A DNA stretch of 49,062 nucleotides from Lachnoclostridium sp. (GCA_015057755.1 SVDR01000009.1:1-49062), one strand, 5' to 3'. Shown: positions 7,530 through 17,073, counted from the first letter of the stretch. Program-made: numbers and translations. The notes: generated by a model from the sequence alone, not told the origin.

Positions 7530-8708
7530 TTATTCCACCACCGCCATATCTCTTGGTGCGTGCATAGAAATACTGTAGAACGGTGAATCCGCCTCACTCG
7601 TGTCCACGTAAACATTCACTTCAAGACCATACACCAACGCAGTTCCGCCTGCAACCTCAACTGCTCCTTCTCCCGGATTGATCATTAAAGAAAGGAACTC
7701 ATTTCCTGACGGAACGTCTCCCTCTGTAAGTCCTGTCCCTTCCATAAACCGAAGTACGGAATCCAGCAGCGGAATCACGCTTTCATCTCTGCTTGTATAA
7801 AAGGAAATTCCATGAATCTGACCGGTTGCAGTATCCGTCTCAATCTCTACCGTTCCCATATAGCCATTTTCCTTCTCAATGGTATAGCCATATACGGTCT
7901 GATACCATGAGTTGAGTTCCATCCGCGAATTGTAACTGTACGATTCTTCTGCAGTGCAGTACAAGCCGTCCGCTTTTAAAACTTCCAGGAACTCGGTCTC
8001 TATTTCCTCATAGGTCACTTCAAAATGTCCGTATCCGGTACATGCCGTACCTGCTGCTTTCACTTCCTCGTCCGTAAGTCCCCAATCATCGAGAGGAGTC
8101 TCCTCCCATACATTCTGCACCGCTTCCGATGCATTCCAGTCAATATCCGCCAATGGTGCTTCTACCGGTTCCGGAACCAGCATTATCTCCGGTGTTCTGT
8201 TTCCCAGTTCAAAATCCTCAAATACATCTGCAATGTTTCCGATCATCATTCCGATCACACCGCCAAAGACAACAATCAAATATACAACAATACCGATGAT
8301 GATTTTTTTCGCTGCCGAAGAATTTGCCGGCTTCGTCCCCGAACGGTTCGGTTTCCGAATCACATCCCCATTGAGAACCGTCGGATGAAATATCAGTTTC
8401 TTATCCTGTTTTCCAGCTGCCATCCGGGCGCGGATCTGTTCCTTTTTTTCTTCTGTCTCTGCAGCAGTCATACGACCGGCCGCACTTCGCGTTGATCCGC
8501 TATCAGTGCCGCGATAACGTCCATCTGCATCATGCAAGCTGCGCGGCACATCATTGTGGAACGAACAATCCGTCTCAAACTCCGGATGTCTCCGATTCAA
8601 ATAATATGTAATATTTTGTTCCACGGGATTCAGTACGATTTTTCTGCAGCCTCTGCAATAGATGCCTTTGATTGGCTGGTCACAGCACGGACAAATTTTT
8701 GTCTTCAT
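7530..8708 (-). CDS. zinc-ribbon, single-pass membrane protein of unknown function
   Basis: I do not recognise a named family. The first 20 residues hold a zinc ribbon (CPCC and CRGC, two C-x2-C knuckles). A charged, low-complexity linker follows, with a stretch rich in E, K and R near residues 78-95. A single membrane segment lies near 131-157 (IIIGIVVYLIVVFGG). The C-terminal 230 residues are acidic, probably extracytoplasmic, with several aromatic residues and no catalytic motif that I can name. Ribosome binding site GAGAGG. It is 25 bases behind the MATE gene and shares its terminator, so the two are probably co-transcribed. Membrane-anchored zinc-ribbon proteins of this layout are common in Lachnospiraceae and mostly uncharacterised; a sensing or scaffold role would be a guess. 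Confidence 0.8.
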   Translation of the reverse strand: MKTKICPCCDQPIKGIYCRGCRKIVLNPVEQNITYYLNRRHPEFETDCSFHNDVPRSLHDADGRYRGTDSGSTRSAAGRMTAAETEEKKEQIRARMAAGKQDKKLIFHPTVLNGDVIRKPNRSGTKPANSSAAKKIIIGIVVYLIVVFGGVIGMMIGNIADVFEDFELGNRTPEIMLVPEPVEAPLADIDWNASEAVQNVWEETPLDDWGLTDEEVKAAGTACTGYGHFEVTYEEIETEFLEVLKADGLYCTAEESYSYNSRMELNSWYQTVYGYTIEKENGYMGTVEIETDTATGQIHGISFYTSRDESVIPLLDSVLRFMEGTGLTEGDVPSGNEFLSLMINPGEGAVEVAGGTALVYGLEVNVYVDTSEADSPFYSISMHAPRDMAVVE

Positions 8709-8733
8709 TCCAAATCCCTCTCTTTCCTTAAAT

Positions 8734-10116
8734 CTAAATCTTAATCTTCATCCACTTCTCGCTCTTAAATCTCCACTGAGTCAATACAAAACGTGTAAAC
8801 TGATCCATCACCACGCCGTACCAGATACCGATCACACCAAATCCCATTGCATAACAGAACAGATACGAAAAGATCGGACGCACAAATGTAATACTGAGCA
8901 TGGATGCCATTGTAGTGAATTTCACATCACCGGCGCCACGGAGACAGCCCATATAAATAACCTGTGCAATCTGCAGCAGAACGATCACAGTCAGCACCCG
9001 CATGATCTCCACACCGATGGCAATAATATGCACTTCTTCAAAGAACATACCGTAATACCATTCGCCCAGCACCAGATAAATGCAGGCCAGTACGATCGAG
9101 ATCATATTTCCGATTCTCTGGCAGATCACACCATAAGATTTTGCCAGGTCCGGTCTCAGCTCACCGAGACTTCGGCCGCAAAGCGCCACTGCCGCCACCT
9201 GCATGCCGTCACCAAAGGAGAAGGACAGGCTCATCACGTTCATACCGACCTGGTGCGCTGCAAAAGCCTCCGTACCCAGGTTTGCAACCATCATCGAGAC
9301 TGTAAGGAAGCCGATTCGCATAAAAATCTGTTCTACAAATACACTGGAACCAATATGCAGCATATTTTTCGCCGGAGCCAGTGTAATCTTCACTTTTTCC
9401 TTTAATATGTAAGGAATGCTCACGAAATTGTCTTTCGGGAGAATGGATACAATACTCATTCCGCATGCTACCACCGTACCAAAGACGGTTGCCAGTGCCG
9501 CACCTGTAATTCCCAGTGCCGGAAAACCAAAATTACCCTGGATCAGCAAATAGTTGCCGATCATATTTACAATATTGGATGTCACATTGGTTCTCATTGC
9601 GATCTTTGTATTTCCGGCTCCGCGCTGTGCCGCATTGATCGCCATAGAAATAATATTAAACATCATTCCGCCCATAATGATCCGATAATACAGAACCGCA
9701 TCATCAAGGGTATCTTCCTGCGCTCCACAAAATGTAATGATCGGATTCGCAAAGGTCACCGCCGTCAAGCTGACAATCGTTCCCATGACAAGAACAAAAG
9801 CTATCGCCATCAAAAGCACCTGGTTGGCACCATATCGATCTTTTTCACCGCGTCTTCTGGCCACAAGCGCTGAAACAGATACATTTAATGCCATAAAAAT
9901 ACAAAGGCCGATGAACTTAGGCTGCGTAGTCAATCCAACCGCCGCCACCGCAGATGTGCCCAGAGAGCTCACCATCCACGAGTCTACCATGCCTGCAAAG
10001 GAAATAAAAAAAGATTCCATTACTGCCGGCCACGCCATATGAAATGCAGTACGGTATCCCTCCTTGTTTCCGCCCCAAAAACCAATTTTCTTTGTCTCTT
10101 GTCGATTTGCTTCCAT
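8734..10116 (-). CDS. MATE family efflux transporter
   Basis: Twelve-helix exporter of the multidrug and toxic compound extrusion family, driven by Na+ or H+. The length of 460 residues is standard. The two-fold repeat is visible: an N-terminal half beginning AFHMAWPAVMESFF with MVDSWMVSSLG, and a second half with AAHQVGMNVMSLSFSFGDG, the typical A-x-H-Q-I/V motif. The substrate cannot be predicted. The start is supported by GGAGGAGC nine bases upstream and by a strong promoter. It is first in a two-gene unit with the zinc-ribbon membrane protein. The second MATE protein in this window (23475-24860) is from another branch and not a tandem duplicate. Confidence 0.95.
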   Translation of the reverse strand: MEANRQETKKIGFWGGNKEGYRTAFHMAWPAVMESFFISFAGMVDSWMVSSLGTSAVAAVGLTTQPKFIGLCIFMALNVSVSALVARRRGEKDRYGANQVLLMAIAFVLVMGTIVSLTAVTFANPIITFCGAQEDTLDDAVLYYRIIMGGMMFNIISMAINAAQRGAGNTKIAMRTNVTSNIVNMIGNYLLIQGNFGFPALGITGAALATVFGTVVACGMSIVSILPKDNFVSIPYILKEKVKITLAPAKNMLHIGSSVFVEQIFMRIGFLTVSMMVANLGTEAFAAHQVGMNVMSLSFSFGDGMQVAAVALCGRSLGELRPDLAKSYGVICQRIGNMISIVLACIYLVLGEWYYGMFFEEVHIIAIGVEIMRVLTVIVLLQIAQVIYMGCLRGAGDVKFTTMASMLSITFVRPIFSYLFCYAMGFGVIGIWYGVVMDQFTRFVLTQWRFKSEKWMKIKI

Positions 10117-10154
10117 ACTTCTAATGCTCCTCCGTATTTCAACTCACTCTCTTT

Positions 10155-10183
10155 ATTATATTACTAAACTAACGTGAAATCAA
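10155..10183 (-). promoter_or_regulatory. sigma-A promoter for MATE / zinc-ribbon operon
   Basis: TTGATT, 17 bp spacer, TATAAT. It lies just downstream of the rho terminator, giving a leader of about 30 nt before the MATE start. Confidence 0.85.
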
Positions 10184-10238
10184 GCTGGATTTCCTCCGAA
10201 CCGAATGCTGTGTTCCGGCCCCTTTGGATTTCCTTACA

Positions 10239-10280
10239 TAAAAAAGATGCGATTTCCGATTTCCACCGGTCATCGCACCT
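10239..10280 (-). terminator. intrinsic terminator of rho
   Basis: GGTGCGAT pairs with ATCGCATC (8 bp with one G-U), with an inner CCG/CGG pairing, followed by TTTTTT on the minus strand. Confidence 0.88.
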
Positions 10281-10332
10281 TTTATAATATCGTCTATTTG
10301 ATTTTCAAATATGCTTTTCTTATGGTATCTTT

Positions 10333-11853
10333 TTAGAAGAAACGCATCTTCTTCGCCATTTCTGCAAATTCGCGATTGTTTCTTGTTCTTGCAAACAAAT
10401 CCAGAACCTTCTCTACGGATTCCTCCGGTTTCAGGGAGTTGGTTGCCTTTCTTACGGCATCTACCGCTTCTGCCTCTTCCTTTGTAAGGAGAAGATCATC
10501 TCTTCTTGTACCGGATTTCAAAATATCGATGGCCGGGAAGATTCTCTTCTCAGAAAGCTTACGGTCAAGCACAAGCTCCATGTTGCCGGTGCCCTTGAAT
10601 TCCTCGTAAACCACATCATCCATACGGCTTCCTGTATCCACAAGCGCAGTGGCAAGGATTGTCAGACTTCCGCCCTCTCTCATGTTTCTCGCAGCACCAA
10701 AGAAACGCTTCGGCATATGAAGAGCCGCCGGATCAAGACCGCCGGAAAGTGTACGTCCGCTCGGAGACACCACCAGGTTGTAGGCACGAGCCAGACGGGT
10801 GATACTGTCTAATAAGATCATAACATCACGGCCATGCTCAACCAGACGCTTCGCACGCTCAATTACCATTTCGGATACACGTTTGTGACGCTCCGGAAGC
10901 TCATCAAACGTAGAATAGATTACTTCCACATTTGGTCCGGTTACAGACTCTTTAATATCCGTAACTTCCTCCGGACGCTCATCGATCAGAAGGATGATCA
11001 GGTGCATGTCCGGATAGTTGCTTGTCACAGCCTTCGCCACCTGTTTCAGCAGTGTTGTTTTACCTGCCTTCGGCGGAGACACGATCATACCACGCTGGCC
11101 TTTACCGATCGGAGCCAGAAGGTCCATGACACGCATCGCTGTTGTATTTTTCTCACCGCGGACTTCCAGATTCAGACGCTTATCCGGGAAGATCGGGGTC
11201 AGGTCTTCAAAGCTTGGACGACGCTCTGCCACATGAACCGGATAGCCGTTGATGGTTGTCACATACAGCAATGCCGCAAATTTCTCTGTAGCCGTTTTCA
11301 CTCTTCTGCTGCCTCGGATAATATCGCCGGTCTTCATATTGAAACGACGAATCTGAGACGGAGCCACGTAAACATCGTTCTCACCAGGAAGGAAATTCTC
11401 GCAGCGGATGAATCCAAAACCGTCCGGCATAACTTCCAGAATTCCATGGGCTTCAATACCGCTGTCTAACTCCTGAAGATCGCTCTTCGGGTCCGCAGAC
11501 GCGGGATTCTGTGCCGTCTGAACTGCACTTGTATTCTGTGTTTTGTCATATGTTCTCTGCTGATATCCCTGATTTCTGTCGTATGTTCTTGTCTGGCTGC
11601 CCTGCTGGTAGGCCGGTCTCTGATAACCGGCTGCAGGTCTGGCCCCCTGCGGCGCCGCAGATGTCTGGCTCTGTGTTTCTGGTTCACTCACAGGAACTGC
11701 TGCCTCTGCCTCTGAAGCTGCCTCTTTCCCAGCCAACTCACAAAGCTTATCGATCAACTCCGCTTTACGAAGTACAGTAATGTTTTTAATTCCCTGACTC
11801 TTTGCCAGATCGCGTAACTGCATCAATGATAACGTCTCTAATTTCTCTCGCAT
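10333..11853 (-). CDS. rho: transcription termination factor Rho with low-complexity insert
   Basis: Hexameric RNA-dependent ATPase that ends transcription at Rho sites. An N-terminal SAP-like helical domain ([17 protein letters not shown]) is followed by a roughly 85-residue segment rich in Q, A, S, Y and R (residues 50-130, with repeats such as QRTYDKTQ), then the cold-shock-type RNA-binding domain ([15 protein letters not shown]), Walker [13 protein letters not shown] and Walker [13 protein letters not shown]. At 506 residues it is longer than E. coli Rho (419), the excess being the insert. Comparable inserts in other Rho proteins form prions (Clostridium botulinum) or condensates (Bacteroides); whether this one does is inference. 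Ribosome binding site AAAGGAG. Monocistronic, with its own promoter and terminator. Confidence 0.97.
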   Translation of the reverse strand: MREKLETLSLMQLRDLAKSQGIKNITVLRKAELIDKLCELAGKEAASEAEAAVPVSEPETQSQTSAAPQGARPAAGYQRPAYQQGSQTRTYDRNQGYQQRTYDKTQNTSAVQTAQNPASADPKSDLQELDSGIEAHGILEVMPDGFGFIRCENFLPGENDVYVAPSQIRRFNMKTGDIIRGSRRVKTATEKFAALLYVTTINGYPVHVAERRPSFEDLTPIFPDKRLNLEVRGEKNTTAMRVMDLLAPIGKGQRGMIVSPPKAGKTTLLKQVAKAVTSNYPDMHLIILLIDERPEEVTDIKESVTGPNVEVIYSTFDELPERHKRVSEMVIERAKRLVEHGRDVMILLDSITRLARAYNLVVSPSGRTLSGGLDPAALHMPKRFFGAARNMREGGSLTILATALVDTGSRMDDVVYEEFKGTGNMELVLDRKLSEKRIFPAIDILKSGTRRDDLLLTKEEAEAVDAVRKATNSLKPEESVEKVLDLFARTRNNREFAEMAKKMRFF

Positions 11854-11934
11854 TTATTACTCTCCTTTTATTTGCTTGTTGTGTTCCTGGGAAAACTTCA
11901 AGATAATGATGGAAAATCAGATTGGACTATCTTT

Positions 11935-11963
11935 ATTATAACCGTAAATTCTTGATTTGAAAA
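11935..11963 (-). promoter_or_regulatory. sigma-A promoter for rho
   Basis: TTTTCA, 17 bp spacer, TATAAT, leaving a leader of about 75 nt with no obvious folded element. rho is autoregulated in several bacteria by read-through of its leader; nothing here proves that. Confidence 0.65.
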
Positions 11964-11976
11964 GTAAAAGATTTGT

Positions 11977-12009
11977 GAACCGGCGCGCAACTTTTCGACA
12001 CACCGGTTC
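11977..12009 (-). terminator. hairpin behind rarA, weak terminator
   Basis: GAACCGG and CCGGTTC form a 7-bp stem with a long 19-base loop. Only an interrupted T-rich tract follows (TCTTTTACTTTT), so termination is likely but not certain. Confidence 0.4.
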
Positions 12010-12033
12010 ATCATATCGTCAATTTCAAACAGA

Positions 12034-13365
12034 CTATAGCTCTTCGTCCTCACTATGGAGCCAGTCCATATGCTCCCGGATCTGACGCTCGTAGCCCAGT
12101 TCTGTCGGGAGATAGAACTGTTCACCCTCCATTCCGTCCGGAAGATACTGCTGTTTTACAAAATGTTTCGGATAATCATGAGCATACTTATAACCAAGAC
12201 CATGCCCCAGCTTCTCCGCACCTTTATAATGCTTATCCTGCAAATGAGACGGTACCGGCGGTGTCTTTCTGGACTTCACCGCATCCATCGCCGCAAAAAT
12301 ACCATTGCATGCCGCATTGCTCTTAGGCGCCGTCGCCACATAAGTCACCGCCTGAGCCAGAATGATCTGACTCTCCGGCATACCGATCCGCTCCACCGCC
12401 TGGGCCGCACTGACCGCCACAGTCAGTGCCATCGGATCGGCATTTCCCACATCCTCCGACGCACAGATCATAATACGTCTCGCGATGAACTTCACATCTT
12501 CGCCGGAGTATAACATCCGCGCCAGATAATAAAGGGCCGCATCCGGATCCGATCCGCGCATGCTCTTAATAAACGCAGAGATCGTATCGTAATGGTTATC
12601 ACCGTCTTTATCGTAACGAACAGCGCGTTTCTGGATACACTCCGCCGCCACATCCACCGTAATGTGGATCTTTCCGTCCTCACTCTTATCAGTAGTCAGA
12701 ATACCAAGCTCAATGGCATTGAGCGCCGCGCGGGCATCTCCGTTGGCCACATCGGCCAAAAACTCCGCCGCCTCATCCGTAATATCGGCTCCATAAACGC
12801 CCATACCTTTGTTTTCATCATAAACTGCCCGAAGAATCAGTTCCTTAATATCCTGTTTCTCCAGCGGTTTCAGTTCAAAAATCCGGGATCTGGACAAAAG
12901 CGCATTGTTAACCTCAAAATACGGATTCTCCGTTGTGGCGCCGATCAAAGTCACCGTTCCATCCTCCACAAACGGAAGCAGATAATCCTGCTGACTCTTA
13001 TTGAAACGATGGATCTCGTCTACAAACAGGATTGTTTTCTGACCGTACATGCCAATAGAATCTTTGGCGTTCTTCACGATCTCTTCCATATCCTTTTTTC
13101 CGGCCACTGTCGCATTGATCTGTTCAAAACGTGCGCTGGTCGTATTGGCAATGACCTTCGCTAAAGTTGTTTTTCCTGTTCCCGGCGGTCCGTAAAAGAT
13201 CACCGATCCCAGTTTATCCGCCTTAATTGCACGATACAGCAGCTTGTCTTTTCCAATAATATGTTTCTGACCAACCACTTCGTCTAAAGTCGTCGGACGC
13301 ATTCTGGACGCCAGCGGAGATTCCTTTTCCATAGTGTTGGTTCGCATATAATCAAACAAATTCAT
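12034..13365 (-). CDS. rarA: replication-associated recombination protein A
   Basis: AAA+ ATPase of the RarA/MgsA/WRNIP1 family that acts at stalled replication forks and interacts with single-strand binding protein. Visible motifs: PTTLDEVVGQKHIIG at the start of the ATPase domain, Walker A GPPGTGKTT, Walker B ILFVDEIHRF, sensor-1 region LIGATTENPYF, then the tetramerisation domain with MRGSDPDAALYYLARM and the C-terminal PVPSHLQDKHYKGAEKLGHG motif. At 443 residues it is full length. The start has a GAGG ribosome binding site. It lies 45 bases behind the polysaccharide deacetylase in the same orientation and may be co-transcribed with it, though the pairing has no obvious functional logic. 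Confidence 0.96.
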   Translation of the reverse strand: MNLFDYMRTNTMEKESPLASRMRPTTLDEVVGQKHIIGKDKLLYRAIKADKLGSVIFYGPPGTGKTTLAKVIANTTSARFEQINATVAGKKDMEEIVKNAKDSIGMYGQKTILFVDEIHRFNKSQQDYLLPFVEDGTVTLIGATTENPYFEVNNALLSRSRIFELKPLEKQDIKELILRAVYDENKGMGVYGADITDEAAEFLADVANGDARAALNAIELGILTTDKSEDGKIHITVDVAAECIQKRAVRYDKDGDNHYDTISAFIKSMRGSDPDAALYYLARMLYSGEDVKFIARRIMICASEDVGNADPMALTVAVSAAQAVERIGMPESQIILAQAVTYVATAPKSNAACNGIFAAMDAVKSRKTPPVPSHLQDKHYKGAEKLGHGLGYKYAHDYPKHFVKQQYLPDGMEGEQFYLPTELGYERQIREHMDWLHSEDEEL

Positions 13366-13410
13366 ATGTATACCTCAAATCCCCCGCACGCACAAAGCCG
13401 CCGGGGCTCT

Positions 13411-14145
13411 TCAATCGACCATCAGTTCGTTTACTGTAACAAAAGTATACCCTTTTGCCATCATGTTGTCAATAATCTGAAGGGCCGCAGTCACGGATGT
13501 TGCGAACTCATCGTGAAACAAAAGAATATCTCCGTTTTCCACATCGCTCTCTACTCTTCTCACGATTTTCCCCACATGCTGCAGTTTCCAGTCCATAGAA
13601 TCCACATCCCAGAACACCGGTATCATCTGAAGCTCATCAAGAACCGCCTGCCCCAGTTTCTCATTCCAGCTTCCATAAGGCGGCCGCACATACTCCGGCC
13701 AGACACCGGTAATTGCTTCTATCTTTTTTCCGGTCATCTCCAGATGTTCCAAAGCTTTATTTAAGGACAACTTCGTCAGATCTGTATGCTGCATACAATG
13801 CACGCCCAACAAATGTCCTTCCTCTTGCATACGTATTACAACATCTTCATTTCCTTCAATACAGGCTCCGGTCAGAAAAAACGTAACCTTCACATCACGT
13901 TCTTTTAAACCATCCAGCAGCAGCTCCGTATATTCCCGATCCGGTCCATCGTCAAACGTCAGCGCCAGATATTTTTCTACACTGTCACCGCTGACATTGA
14001 CTGCAGATTCACTGCCAATACCCGTCATATCATTTCCAGCATACTTGCCTCTCCAATCAACAGCCAATCCCAGGATCATCAAAACCATGATCACATCCAC
14101 CGCACCAATGACAGCCAGCCACCGGATCTTGTTTCTCAATTTCAC
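13411..14145 (-). CDS. membrane-anchored polysaccharide deacetylase
   Basis: NodB-fold carbohydrate esterase (CE4 family) that removes N- or O-acetyl groups from cell-wall or surface polysaccharides. All five family motifs are present: TFDDGPD with the catalytic Asp and metal-binding Asp, HCMQH with the two metal-binding His, RPPYGSWN, WDVDSMDW and LLFHD. One N-terminal membrane segment (residues about 8-25) anchors it, so it works outside the cell. I chose the GTG start because GGAGG lies six bases before it; the longer frame upstream (about 55 codons) has no such site and an unlikely sequence. At 244 residues it is a minimal CE4 enzyme. The substrate could be peptidoglycan GlcNAc or MurNAc, but cannot be decided. 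Confidence 0.93.
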   Translation of the reverse strand: MKLRNKIRWLAVIGAVDVIMVLMILGLAVDWRGKYAGNDMTGIGSESAVNVSGDSVEKYLALTFDDGPDREYTELLLDGLKERDVKVTFFLTGACIEGNEDVVIRMQEEGHLLGVHCMQHTDLTKLSLNKALEHLEMTGKKIEAITGVWPEYVRPPYGSWNEKLGQAVLDELQMIPVFWDVDSMDWKLQHVGKIVRRVESDVENGDILLFHDEFATSVTAALQIIDNMMAKGYTFVTVNELMVD

Positions 14146-14230
14146 CAACGGCCTCCAAAATATGCTCTCATAACAATCTATGTCCGTCTGCTGATTTTTA
14201 GAAGTGCCGACATGCTTCCTGTATATCAGA

Positions 14231-14253
14231 ATAAAGGTTCTGCAAACCTTTAT
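14231..14253. repeat. perfect 9-bp inverted repeat before the deacetylase
   Basis: ATAAAGGTT and AACCTTTAT flank five bases. There is no U-run on either side. It lies between the yfcC terminator and the deacetylase start, so it could be an operator or a leader hairpin. Confidence 0.45.
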
Positions 14254-14267
14254 CCGGATGTCTAACT

Positions 14268-14318
14268 GAAAAAAGAGCTGCATTATCCTGCAACTTCTTT
14301 TGCAGAACAATACAGCTC
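14268..14318 (-). terminator. intrinsic terminator of the YfcC carrier gene
   Basis: An 18-position stem from GAGCTGTATTGTTCTGCA to its partner on the minus strand (several G-U pairs, eight-base loop), followed by TTTTTT. Confidence 0.93.
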
Positions 14319-14343
14319 AAAATCACGCTTTTTTATATTTTAT

Positions 14344-15858
14344 TTATGAAAGGCCAATCAGCACACCAAGGATCATCGCAGCAGAAGCCATTGTAAATAA
14401 GACTGCCTGGAACTTAATCTGGAATTTTGCCCATACGCCCCAATCCAGTTTTGCCGCAGCAAGCGCACCGAGAAGAACACCGGAAGTCGGAACGATGAAG
14501 TTTGTGAAACCGTCACCCAGCTGGAATGCAACAACAGCCACCTGACGCTCTACACCAACAAGATCTGCCAGCGGTGCCATGATCGGCATTGTAAGTGCTG
14601 CCTGACCAGAACCGGAAACAACGAAGAAGTTGAACACAGACTGGAAGAGGTACATAAACCACGCGGAGATCACCGGCGGGAATCCCTGCATTGCCTCACT
14701 GATTCCGTGAAGGATTGTGTTCAGTACCGTTCCCTGTGTCGGATCTGTGCCGCCGAGAACAATGATGATACCCTGCGCCATACCTACGCACATCGCAGCG
14801 CCAAGAAGATCTGCCGCACCACGGTCGAAGGATACCGGAATATCATTGATCTTCATATCATTTAACTTAAACACAACGCCGATAATACCGGAAACAAGTC
14901 CCATAACGAAGAACTGGGAAGCAATTTCCGGAATATAGTATCCCTGGCTTACAACGCCCCAGATTACCCAAACCATACAAGCCGCAATGGTAAGAAGCAC
15001 CAGCTTATGGCCAAGAGTAAACGGCGGAAGCTCATCGCCTTTTTTCGCAAACTCTTTACGGTATACTTTGTCACTCTCGTATGCAACAGAAAGAGTCGGA
15101 TTCTTCTTAATCTTCATTGCATAACGCACTGTAAAAACGATCGCAACCGTTGTAAATGCGATCCACATCGGAATACGGAACCATGCACCAGACATAACCG
15201 GAATGCCGGCCACACCCTGCGCTACCGCAAGGCTGAACGGGTTCTGCCAGGAAGTTGCAAAACCGATCTGTGTCGCAACGTAACAGCTCATGATCGCAAC
15301 GATGGAGTCATAACCCATAGCAATAAACATCGGCACCAGCATCATAACGAACGGGATTGTCTCCTCGCCCATTCCGAATACCGCACCGCCAAGAGAAAAT
15401 GTCACCATCAGGATCGGGATTAAAATAATATCATTTCCCTTTGTCATAGCGATCACGCGGGCAATGCCGCTCTCAATGGCACCGGTTCTCAGTACGATAC
15501 CGAAAGCACCGCCGATTACGAGAATGAACGCGATAATACCGACCGCAGTTCCCCATTTATCACCGACTGTCATACCCTCGAACACGTAGTTCAGGATACC
15601 CTGACCGCCAAAGTCCTCTGTACCAAACAGCGGAGCAACTTTTGTAACTTTATTGCCATTCTCATCCAGCACATATTCAAAGCTGGCCGGATCCAGAACA
15701 ACTCTTGATTTTTCCACACCATTCTGCATGTAAGTTACTTCTTTTGTATCGTATTTACCAAGCGGAATAAATACAGTCAGAAGCGCAGCAAGCAGAATAA
15801 CACCAAAGATAATGATGTATGTGTGCGGCATCTGAATACCTTTTTTCTTCTTTTCCAT
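14344..15858 (-). CDS. YfcC family membrane carrier
   Basis: Integral membrane protein of 504 residues with about 12 predicted helices, belonging to the YfcC branch of the ion-transporter superfamily that includes C4-dicarboxylate carriers and putative basic amino-acid antiporters. Family signs are the N-terminal MPHTYIIIFGVILLAALLTV, the conserved GGAFGIVLRTGAIE, FGMGEETIPF, ATSWQNPFSLAVAQGVAG and a C-terminal PTSGVLLGALAAAKLDWG. The long loop after the first helix (residues about 40-95) is outside or partly structured, as is usual here. The substrate is not settled for the family; peptide-derived amino acids or carboxylates are likely. Monocistronic with a good promoter and a strong terminator. 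Confidence 0.92.
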   Translation of the reverse strand: MEKKKKGIQMPHTYIIIFGVILLAALLTVFIPLGKYDTKEVTYMQNGVEKSRVVLDPASFEYVLDENGNKVTKVAPLFGTEDFGGQGILNYVFEGMTVGDKWGTAVGIIAFILVIGGAFGIVLRTGAIESGIARVIAMTKGNDIILIPILMVTFSLGGAVFGMGEETIPFVMMLVPMFIAMGYDSIVAIMSCYVATQIGFATSWQNPFSLAVAQGVAGIPVMSGAWFRIPMWIAFTTVAIVFTVRYAMKIKKNPTLSVAYESDKVYRKEFAKKGDELPPFTLGHKLVLLTIAACMVWVIWGVVSQGYYIPEIASQFFVMGLVSGIIGVVFKLNDMKINDIPVSFDRGAADLLGAAMCVGMAQGIIIVLGGTDPTQGTVLNTILHGISEAMQGFPPVISAWFMYLFQSVFNFFVVSGSGQAALTMPIMAPLADLVGVERQVAVVAFQLGDGFTNFIVPTSGVLLGALAAAKLDWGVWAKFQIKFQAVLFTMASAAMILGVLIGLS

Positions 15859-15944
15859 CCTATTTTTTCCTTTCTTATGATTGTTTTCCTTTTTTATGCA
15901 CTCTATACACTAAAATATACATTTTTCCAGTGCGCAGCTCGCAT

Positions 15945-15973
15945 ATTGTAACATATGAACACGGTTCTGTCAT
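15945..15973 (-). promoter_or_regulatory. sigma-A promoter for the YfcC carrier gene
   Basis: ATGACA, 17 bp spacer, TACAAT (each 5 of 6). The leader of about 80 nt is A-rich, with no clear fold. Confidence 0.82.
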
Positions 15974-16045
15974 GTACATTCTTTGTTTTTTCATATATTT
16001 TTGAAAAAATATGCAAATCCGCGAATACAGCAATGAGCTGCTTTC

Positions 16046-17032
16046 CTAAGAAAACAGCTCATCCATATAACTCTGATATTCATCCAGCCGATTGGTCTTT
16101 TTCACTTTCTTTTCCAGATTGCCACAGTCCGGGAACATGGACATCATATAGAACCACAATTCTTTCATCTTATATAATACCGGTTTCTCACCGTACATGT
16201 AGTCCTTGTACTCCTCGATCAGTTCATCATGGAACGCACGGAAACGTTTTTTATCAAACGCGTCGGTTTTCGCCGCTGCCTTGGACTGCTCAGAAATACT
16301 TCCATTTTCATCGTACAGTGCAAACAGCTGCTCCGCCAGCTCCGGATTTCGGATAATACCGCGGCCCAGCATGATCGCATCAATCTGCGGGAATCGCTCC
16401 ACAAATGCTAAAAACTCCGGCACGCGGAAAATATCACCGTTGAACACCAGCGGGATCTTGCTGATCTCAACAGCATGGGCAAAGGACTCCCAGCTTGGAG
16501 TATTCTTATAAAAATCCTCGCGCACACGCGGATGGATGATCAATTCCTTCATTGGATACTGGTTATAGACCTCCATCAGACGGGGCCACTCTTCCTGGCT
16601 CGCTTTACCTGTTCTTGTCTTAATGGAAATCTCCACCTCTTTGTTGACGATCAGCGGATCATTGAACACTTCTTCCAAGAAACGGTTCAGATCATCCGGA
16701 TACGCCAGAAAACCGGAACCTTTACGCTTAGAAACCACCGTACCGGACGGACAGCCAAGATTGAAATTCAGCTCCTTATAACCAAGATTCTGCATCACCT
16801 GGCACGCTTTGATAAAATCCACAGAGCGGTTGGTCATAATCTGCGGGATCATCGGCACTCCCAGATTCTTCTCCGGAAGTACATCCTTTGCTTCCTTCAT
16901 ACTAATACCCTGATCCGGTCCCGGAGACACGAACGGCGCATAGTATTTTTCAATACCGCCATAATGTTTGTGGTGGGCGTTTCTGTAAATGTATGTTGTA
17001 ATGCCTTCCATCGGCGCAAAATAGAATTTCAT
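16046..17032 (-). CDS. dus: tRNA-dihydrouridine synthase family protein
   Basis: FMN enzyme that reduces specific uridines in the tRNA D-loop or variable region. A TIM-barrel start FYFAPMEGITTYIYRN, NFNLGCPSGTVVSKRKGSG with the catalytic Cys, KTRTGKASQEEW, LIIHPRV and FNGDIF mark the DUS family. At 328 residues it is normal in length. The second Met is the better start: GGAG is placed six bases before it, whereas the first Met lacks a ribosome binding site. Which uridine is modified (DusB-like or another subgroup) is unclear; PSGTVVSKRKGSG differs from the usual PxxKVxxxGxGxxL of DusB, so this is a divergent clostridial branch. A GAGCTG/CAGCTC hairpin overlaps the stop codon but lacks a U-run. 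Confidence 0.92.
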   Translation of the reverse strand: MKFYFAPMEGITTYIYRNAHHKHYGGIEKYYAPFVSPGPDQGISMKEAKDVLPEKNLGVPMIPQIMTNRSVDFIKACQVMQNLGYKELNFNLGCPSGTVVSKRKGSGFLAYPDDLNRFLEEVFNDPLIVNKEVEISIKTRTGKASQEEWPRLMEVYNQYPMKELIIHPRVREDFYKNTPSWESFAHAVEISKIPLVFNGDIFRVPEFLAFVERFPQIDAIMLGRGIIRNPELAEQLFALYDENGSISEQSKAAAKTDAFDKKRFRAFHDELIEEYKDYMYGEKPVLYKMKELWFYMMSMFPDCGNLEKKVKKTNRLDEYQSYMDELFS

Positions 17033-17073
17033 ACTTTTCTCCATATTGATTCATGTCTTTTTTTTGCAAAGAC

